Source of the DNA: Novipirellula herctigrandis
GTDB lineage: Bacteria > Planctomycetota > Planctomycetia > Pirellulales > Pirellulaceae
Direction of reading: 5' to 3'
NCBI GenBank assembly: GCA_007859835.1
Contig: SJPJ01000001.1
Location: 4,128,623-4,192,622, forward strand
DNA length: 64,000 bases
The notes under the pieces are model-generated. The model worked only from the letters and a program-made list of their open reading frames with translations, searched no databases and was not told where the DNA came from. Shown piece by piece: positions 62,694 to 64,000 of this stretch (its first letter is position 1; each line of letters begins with the position of its first letter). Made by a program: the position numbers and the translations under genes.

Positions 62694-64000
62694 ATGTACC
62701 TAATCCCCACAAACATCCCCATCTTTCGCCGCGGTAGCGAAACGCTGCTTCCGACGGCATGGGCACGGTCATTACGGCTTTTACGGGATTCGCTCGAAGG
62801 CCAATATGGAAGAATAACGATTGTTGCCCCGGCCTTTCCCTCTTGTTGCGAGAGTTGCGTGCCCCCGAGTTCCGTCGAGCGATTCAATGCCGCCGCAGAA
62901 GACATTTGCCTTATTCCTGCCTTCAACGCGAACGCATGTGACCAAAGCAGTACGACTAAGGAATTGCAAAGCTGGGTCAAGACCGTGGCCGATTTAGGCC
63001 GAAACTGTTCCGTGTTGCAGGCCCAGATTGATGAGGGCATGGACCCAAATTTTGCGAATGGTTTTTGTCAGGTATTGGACGAATCAATACCGACGGTGTT
63101 CTTACATAGTACCGCAGCACCTGTTGTTCAACCCTTGCCTAGCAAATCACGATTCAGGCATCATCATTTCCGCTTTCGTCGCCATCGACTCTTTCGCGAT
63201 TGCGTTAAAGTGGCTCGCCACGCCGATTTGAGCCTCTTCGACAGTGAGCAATCAATGCGTCAATATACTGGGTTCACTCGAAATGCAAAACTGTTTCCAG
63301 CTCCTGTGATCTCGACCGCGGACGTTTTAGACGAAGCAAGCCTGAGGAAGCGTCTGAGTGGTGACTCGCTGATTTCATCTCTGCGGCTTGTTTCGAGTAT
63401 TCCCCTGGAACGCCAAAATGGCCTTGGTCATGCGATCGCGATCATTCGTCAAGCCCGATCCAACGGTGCGAATGTCACCTTAGACATCTATGGCGATGGT
63501 CTTCAAAAATCCGAACTTCAGTATCAAATCGCTAAACTTGGCCTGACCAACTCGGTCCGATTGAACGCGCCGCTACAGAATTTAGCGGAAGACCGTTACG
63601 CAAATAATCAACAAGTCGTTGCTCGGCTTAACGACTACGATGCGATGCTCATCACTCCGCTTGGCAGTGATCCGAAAACGGAGACAACCGCAAAAGTGTT
63701 CAATGCGATTTGGCAAGGTTACGCGGCCGGCTTGCCTATCATTGGCTTTGACCAACCGTCGATTCGCCAACAATTGGTACGAAACAAAACAGGCATTCTA
63801 TTGCCCTGTGGCGACATCACAGCCGCAGCAATGCGTATCGCAGAACTTGATCTCCAACGAGGTCAGTTGCACGACATCTCGCTTAATGCCAGGCGTGCTG
63901 CGATTGATCAGTCAATGGAAACTTGGTACTCCCGTCGTGCCGAATGGACTTGCGAGGCCATCCCAAGACCTCATACAGCCTCAAAATCACCCTGCCCAAC
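62694..64000 (+). CDS. Partial CDS: GT-B (family 4-like) glycosyltransferase
   Basis: An open frame from ATG 62694 to the window end gives 435 residues with no stop. The first half has LIPTNIPIFRRGSETLLPTA and a Rossmann-like Cys-rich region; the second has SLRLVSSIPLERQNGLGHAI, NVTLDIYGDGLQKSELQYQI and KVFNAIWQGYAAGLPIIGFD, followed by NKTGILLPCGD. This is the GT4 pattern of a nucleotide-sugar binding domain. It follows the GT2 gene by 54 bp and belongs to the EPS cluster. The 3' end is outside the window. Confidence 0.85.
   Translation, partial: MYLIPTNIPIFRRGSETLLPTAWARSLRLLRDSLEGQYGRITIVAPAFPSCCESCVPPSSVERFNAAAEDICLIPAFNANACDQSSTTKELQSWVKTVADLGRNCSVLQAQIDEGMDPNFANGFCQVLDESIPTVFLHSTAAPVVQPLPSKSRFRHHHFRFRRHRLFRDCVKVARHADLSLFDSEQSMRQYTGFTRNAKLFPAPVISTADVLDEASLRKRLSGDSLISSLRLVSSIPLERQNGLGHAIAIIRQARSNGANVTLDIYGDGLQKSELQYQIAKLGLTNSVRLNAPLQNLAEDRYANNQQVVARLNDYDAMLITPLGSDPKTETTAKVFNAIWQGYAAGLPIIGFDQPSIRQQLVRNKTGILLPCGDITAAAMRIAELDLQRGQLHDISLNARRAAIDQSMETWYSRRAEWTCEAIPRPHTASKSPCP

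Overview
The window looks like a chromosomal stretch from a planctomycete, most likely a Pirellulaceae member (Rhodopirellula/Novipirellula type). This rests on the gene families: a DUF1592/1588/1585 cytochrome-like protein next to a Tat-exported DUF1552 protein, a BBP7-type outer-membrane protein, a TIGR03790-type secreted protein, a PEP-CTERM protein, a DcaP-like porin, a MoxR-DUF58 pair and a secreted DUF1570-like gluzincin. GTG and TTG starts are frequent and Shine-Dalgarno sites are often weak. No rRNA, tRNA, insertion sequence, CRISPR array or prophage was recognised.

Layout. 1-7.5 kb: edge of a Tat-exported protein, a thioredoxin-trypsin fusion, ribosomal protein L21, a TrkH K+ channel subunit, two stand-alone glutamate-synthase domains and glutamate dehydrogenase. 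7.6-17.1 kb: a Zn-phospholipase-C-like/DUF4332 fusion, a large secreted TIGR03790 protein, a CBM9-like protein, a membrane protein and a 1,201-residue AsmA-like protein. 17.1-24.8 kb: a CobW GTPase translationally coupled to a UroD-thioredoxin fusion, a ThiF-type E1, EpmA, a hemerythrin, SthA and a nitrilase-family hydrolase. 25-30.2 kb: an overlapping MoxR-DUF58-SF2 helicase operon. 30.8-33.7 kb: a five-gene minus-strand run of DUF6916, tail-collar protein, GNAT, PEP-CTERM and a Tat-type secreted protein. 34.2-43.9 kb: envelope and exported proteins. 44.1-49.2 kb: L12, L10, L1, a pterin dehydratase, a small L33 gene and RecJ. 49.6-53.5 kb: an oadG-oadA-oadB sodium-pump operon whose OadB carries an unusual exported N-terminal domain. 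53.6-64 kb: an exopolysaccharide cluster (acetyltransferase, GT-methyltransferase, flippase, Wzy-like ligase, degenerate Wzc, GT2, GT4) running off the right edge.

The most distinctive window-wide signal is a set of about a dozen short (13-18 bp), nearly perfect tandem repeats at separate loci. In-frame ones have 15 or 18 bp periods; those with 13, 16 or 17 bp periods lie at or just beyond stop codons or between genes. The most striking expands a lipoprotein signal peptide (FRAPI units); three others span the stop codons of oadB, the TIGR03790 gene and the nitrilase gene. The best candidates for undescribed systems are the UroD-Trx/CobW pair, the MoxR-DUF58-helicase operon, the collar/DUF6916/GNAT/PEP-CTERM run and the extended OadB.
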